DNA of 10,000 nucleotides from Actinidia chinensis (taxonomy: Eukaryota > Streptophyta > Magnoliopsida > Ericales > Actinidiaceae), in the NCBI GenBank assembly GCA_009663005.1, contig CM018916.1:3504407-3514406 (forward strand). Reading direction: 5' to 3'. This document shows positions 8,641 through 10,000 of the stretch, piece after piece (position 1 is the stretch's first letter; the number at the start of each line of letters is the position of its first letter). Under the pieces are notes generated by a model, which searched no databases, was not told where the DNA came from, and was given only the letters and a program-made list of their open reading frames with translations. The position numbers were made by a program, and so were the translations under genes.

Positions 8641-8702
8641 CTCAAATCCTTTTTCAATATCTCAATCCTTTTCACCCAAGACCTCAATCATCTTCACAAT
8701 CA
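8641..8702. repeat. Three-unit imperfect tandem repeat, ~21 bp
   Basis: Units starting CTCAAATCC (8641), CTCAATCC (8661) and CTCAATC (8683) share a CTCAATC-N-TTTC pattern with period 20-22 bp. It lies within the inferred 5' LTR. Short tandem repeats are common in LTR promoters, but a role here is not shown. Confidence 0.5.
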
Positions 8703-8736
8703 ACCCCCAAGATTTAAAGATTGAGCTAACTCTCCC

Positions 8737-8745
8737 ATATATAAA
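8737..8745 (-). promoter_or_regulatory. Possible TATA box of the 5' LTR promoter
   Basis: The element strand reads TTTTATATATGGGAGAG through 8731-8747, a plausible TATA box inside the LTR. Surrounding sequence is very AT-rich, so similar matches occur by chance. The transcript would start around 8705-8715. Confidence 0.25.
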
Positions 8746-8986
8746 ACTTTGAAATATTTAAATATAAATAAAATTATAAATTAAAATAGATAAAACTTAC
8801 AACATTTAGATACTATGAATATATAACCAAATTTTAAAAAGATGAAGTAACAAATAAGTAAATACCTACAGCACTAATAGACTGATAGAAAAGGCTGATG
8901 ATCAGACTATATAACCATAATGCATGTAATAAACTAAAAATAAGAGAACTTACAGAAATGATAAAGCAAATTTCAACTGAGAGCCC

Positions 8987-9117
8987 ATTTAGGCACAACT
9001 ATAGCGATAATTAAGCCTAAATCGTCCGCGGCATGGCGATAGAATCGTCCATTGTGGTGTTTCAATAAGCGATAAACTAAGCGATAAAAATATACTATAT
9101 ATATTATATAAGCAATA
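8987..9117. repeat. GCGATA-motif cluster with ATTTAGGC/GCCTAAAT inverted repeat
   Basis: GCGATA occurs at 9004, 9036, 9069 and 9081, with a GCAATA variant at 9112; three of the intervals are 31-33 bp. ATTTAGGC (8987-8994) and GCCTAAAT (9015-9022) form an 8-bp inverted repeat around the first copy, and AATCGTCC occurs twice (9020 and 9043). The composition is more GC-rich than the flanks. It might be a subterminal-repeat segment of a DNA transposon, or the outer part of the LTR. I cannot assign it. Confidence 0.45.
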
Positions 9118-9189
9118 AAACTGTCCGGGATGGCCAATATCAGTAAATTATAAGAACTTTGGAACTAAAATATACTGACTAAAAACTAT

Positions 9190-10000
9190 GAGAGAGAGCA
9201 ATCCTTGTTTTGAATGGAAAAATGTCACTTCATGGTGACACAGGGTATAATTCTCAGGCCACATCATTTTTGGGAAGGGCGTGAGGTAGATCCTGGCTAG
9301 GTGAGCTCATCCAAAAGCTACCTGCCACTCTGCGGAATGTGAGGATGTTAGGTCATTTCTTGGTCATGCAGTTTTTACCCCGCTGTTTCATTCAATCCTT
9401 TAGTGCCATTTCTAGGCCTCTGTGGTGCCCTCTTGGCAAAAGACGCTCCATTCGAATGGACTTTGGTCGTGTCAACTAGTTTTAACAAATTGAAAATCAC
9501 TTGACTAAGGCTCCATAATCCCAACCTCCGGATTGGAGCCTATCCTTTTAAATTAATGTGTGATGGCCAGTGGACTTCGTGCTGAGGGGTCCGTTCTAGG
9601 CCAAAGAAATGAATAAGAAACCTCAATGTGGCTCCATTACGCAAGCAAATATTGAATGAGGTCCAGTGAACTATACCACTACCGAGAAAGAATTGTTATT
9701 AGCATCGCTGTCATTAAGTACCACCTCTGACCAATCAAGATGCAAAGGCTAGATTGATAGGTGGATTTTCATTCTTCAAGAATTTTAATAATCTTTAATT
9801 AATGGACAAAAAGGGAGTGGAAAACATTGTTGCAAAGATCATTTATCACGCTCCCTTTTGAGCATTCGGCAGGGATGACTCTCCTATCTTGATACGTCCC
9901 CTGATGAACAATTATGTCTGGGGGCAATAACACGCTGTAATCAGTCTTTGATAACCGTGGTAATGCCGATGTAAGCCACTATTTGGCTACAAAAGTAAAT
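9190..10000 (+). pseudogene. Element B: truncated Athila-like pol fragment (RT end, RNase H, integrase start)
   Basis: A second, related pol remnant on the plus strand. In order: the end of RT (EKCHFMV-like at about 9210-9235, then a LGH-type block near 9355); the RT-RNase H connection near 9420-9460 (CPLGK-RRS in shifted frames); PPDW near 9520; the CDAS-like block with GAT at 9562-9564; YTTTEKELLLAS in frame at 9672-9707; RLI and a W.F..LQEF-like block (9741-9785); MDKKGVENIV (about 9802-9833); DDSPI (about 9877); and a YLATK-like block near 9975. About 70 bp of RNase H present in element A is missing at about 9708-9716. No frame is open. It continues past the window and ends abruptly at its 5' side; faint pol-like similarity may reach back to about 9120. 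Confidence 0.85.

Larger units (their letters stand above)
8037..9066 (-). repeat. 5' LTR of element A (outer end uncertain)
   Basis: The LTR end is placed at the CA (complement of TG at 8037-8038) four bases before the primer-binding site on the element strand. The stretch just inside (8040-8200) resembles the 3' part of plant gypsy LTRs in composition and position; from about 8200 it turns AT-rich. The outer end is not proven. By eye, the 133 bp of the 3' LTR at the left edge has no clear match in 8.6-9.19 kb, so the two LTRs have diverged, the LTR is truncated, or an insertion interrupts it. The 77-codon plus-strand ORF 8189-8422 is not recognisable as a gene. Confidence 0.5.
1..9120 (-). 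mobile_element. Element A: decayed Athila-like Ty3/gypsy LTR retrotransposon
   Basis: A near-complete but dead LTR retrotransposon on the minus strand. In element order, recognisable parts are a 5' LTR, a tRNA-Asp primer-binding site, gag, protease, RT, RNase H, integrase, a long 3' non-coding stretch, a polypurine-tract candidate and the start of the 3' LTR. RT and RNase H before integrase is the Ty3/gypsy order. The tRNA-Asp primer, the protease and RT blocks and the absence of a chromodomain after integrase are known traits of the Athila branch; the branch assignment is inference from motifs. No frame stays open beyond about 100 codons. The left end lies outside the window. The right end is uncertain, placed between about 9060 and 9190 because element B is recognisable from 9190; no matching LTR start could be found there by eye. 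Confidence 0.85.

Noticed and set aside
8200..9190. Host gene promoter or exon between the two elements
   Set aside because: No open frame, splice pattern or conserved protein motif; sequence is AT-rich and sits where the LTR should be.
1..10000. CRISPR array, phage, toxin-antitoxin or other bacterial defence system
   Set aside because: No regularly spaced direct repeats with unique spacers and no bacterial genes; plant retrotransposon motifs explain the coding signal.

Overview
The window looks like repetitive DNA from a flowering-plant nuclear genome. I see no host gene, tRNA, rRNA, CRISPR array or bacterial operon. Nearly all of it is explained by decayed Ty3/gypsy LTR-retrotransposon sequence. 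No open reading frame of normal length survives, so every coding assignment rests on short conserved protein blocks scattered over several frames.

Element A fills about 1-9100 and reads on the minus strand, so its 5' end is at high coordinates. In its own direction it has: a 5' LTR (from about 9.0-9.1 kb down to 8037); a primer-binding site matching plant tRNA-Asp (8016-8032); a leader (about 7520-8015); gag (about 6420-7520); a purine-rich linker (6022-6420); protease (about 5230-6021); reverse transcriptase (about 3791-4990); RNase H (about 3380-3790); integrase (1891-3379); a 1.7-kb non-coding 3' region; a polypurine-tract candidate (134-146); and the first ~133 bp of the 3' LTR, which runs off the left edge. 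The domain order, the tRNA-Asp primer site, the GWR..HP-type gag motif, the protease/RT blocks and the lack of a chromodomain all point to the Athila branch of the Athila/Tat group.

Element B is a fragment of a related copy on the opposite strand, from about 9190 past the right edge. It covers the end of RT, RNase H and the start of integrase, and matches 3264-4131 of element A as an inverted repeat. Between the two lies 8.6-9.19 kb: AT-rich sequence with a three-unit imperfect tandem repeat, a possible TATA box and a cluster of GCGATA motifs whose origin I cannot settle.

Both copies are dead. Reading frames break every few tens of codons, mainly by small insertions and deletions, and catalytic motifs are altered (FMNE in RT; one zinc-finger histidine replaced in integrase). 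Nothing here supports an active or undescribed system. The more interesting points are the inverted pair (possible hairpin/siRNA source), the indel-dominated decay (old element or unpolished assembly), a palindromic pair of W-box-like sites near the primer-binding site, and the unexplained GCGATA segment.
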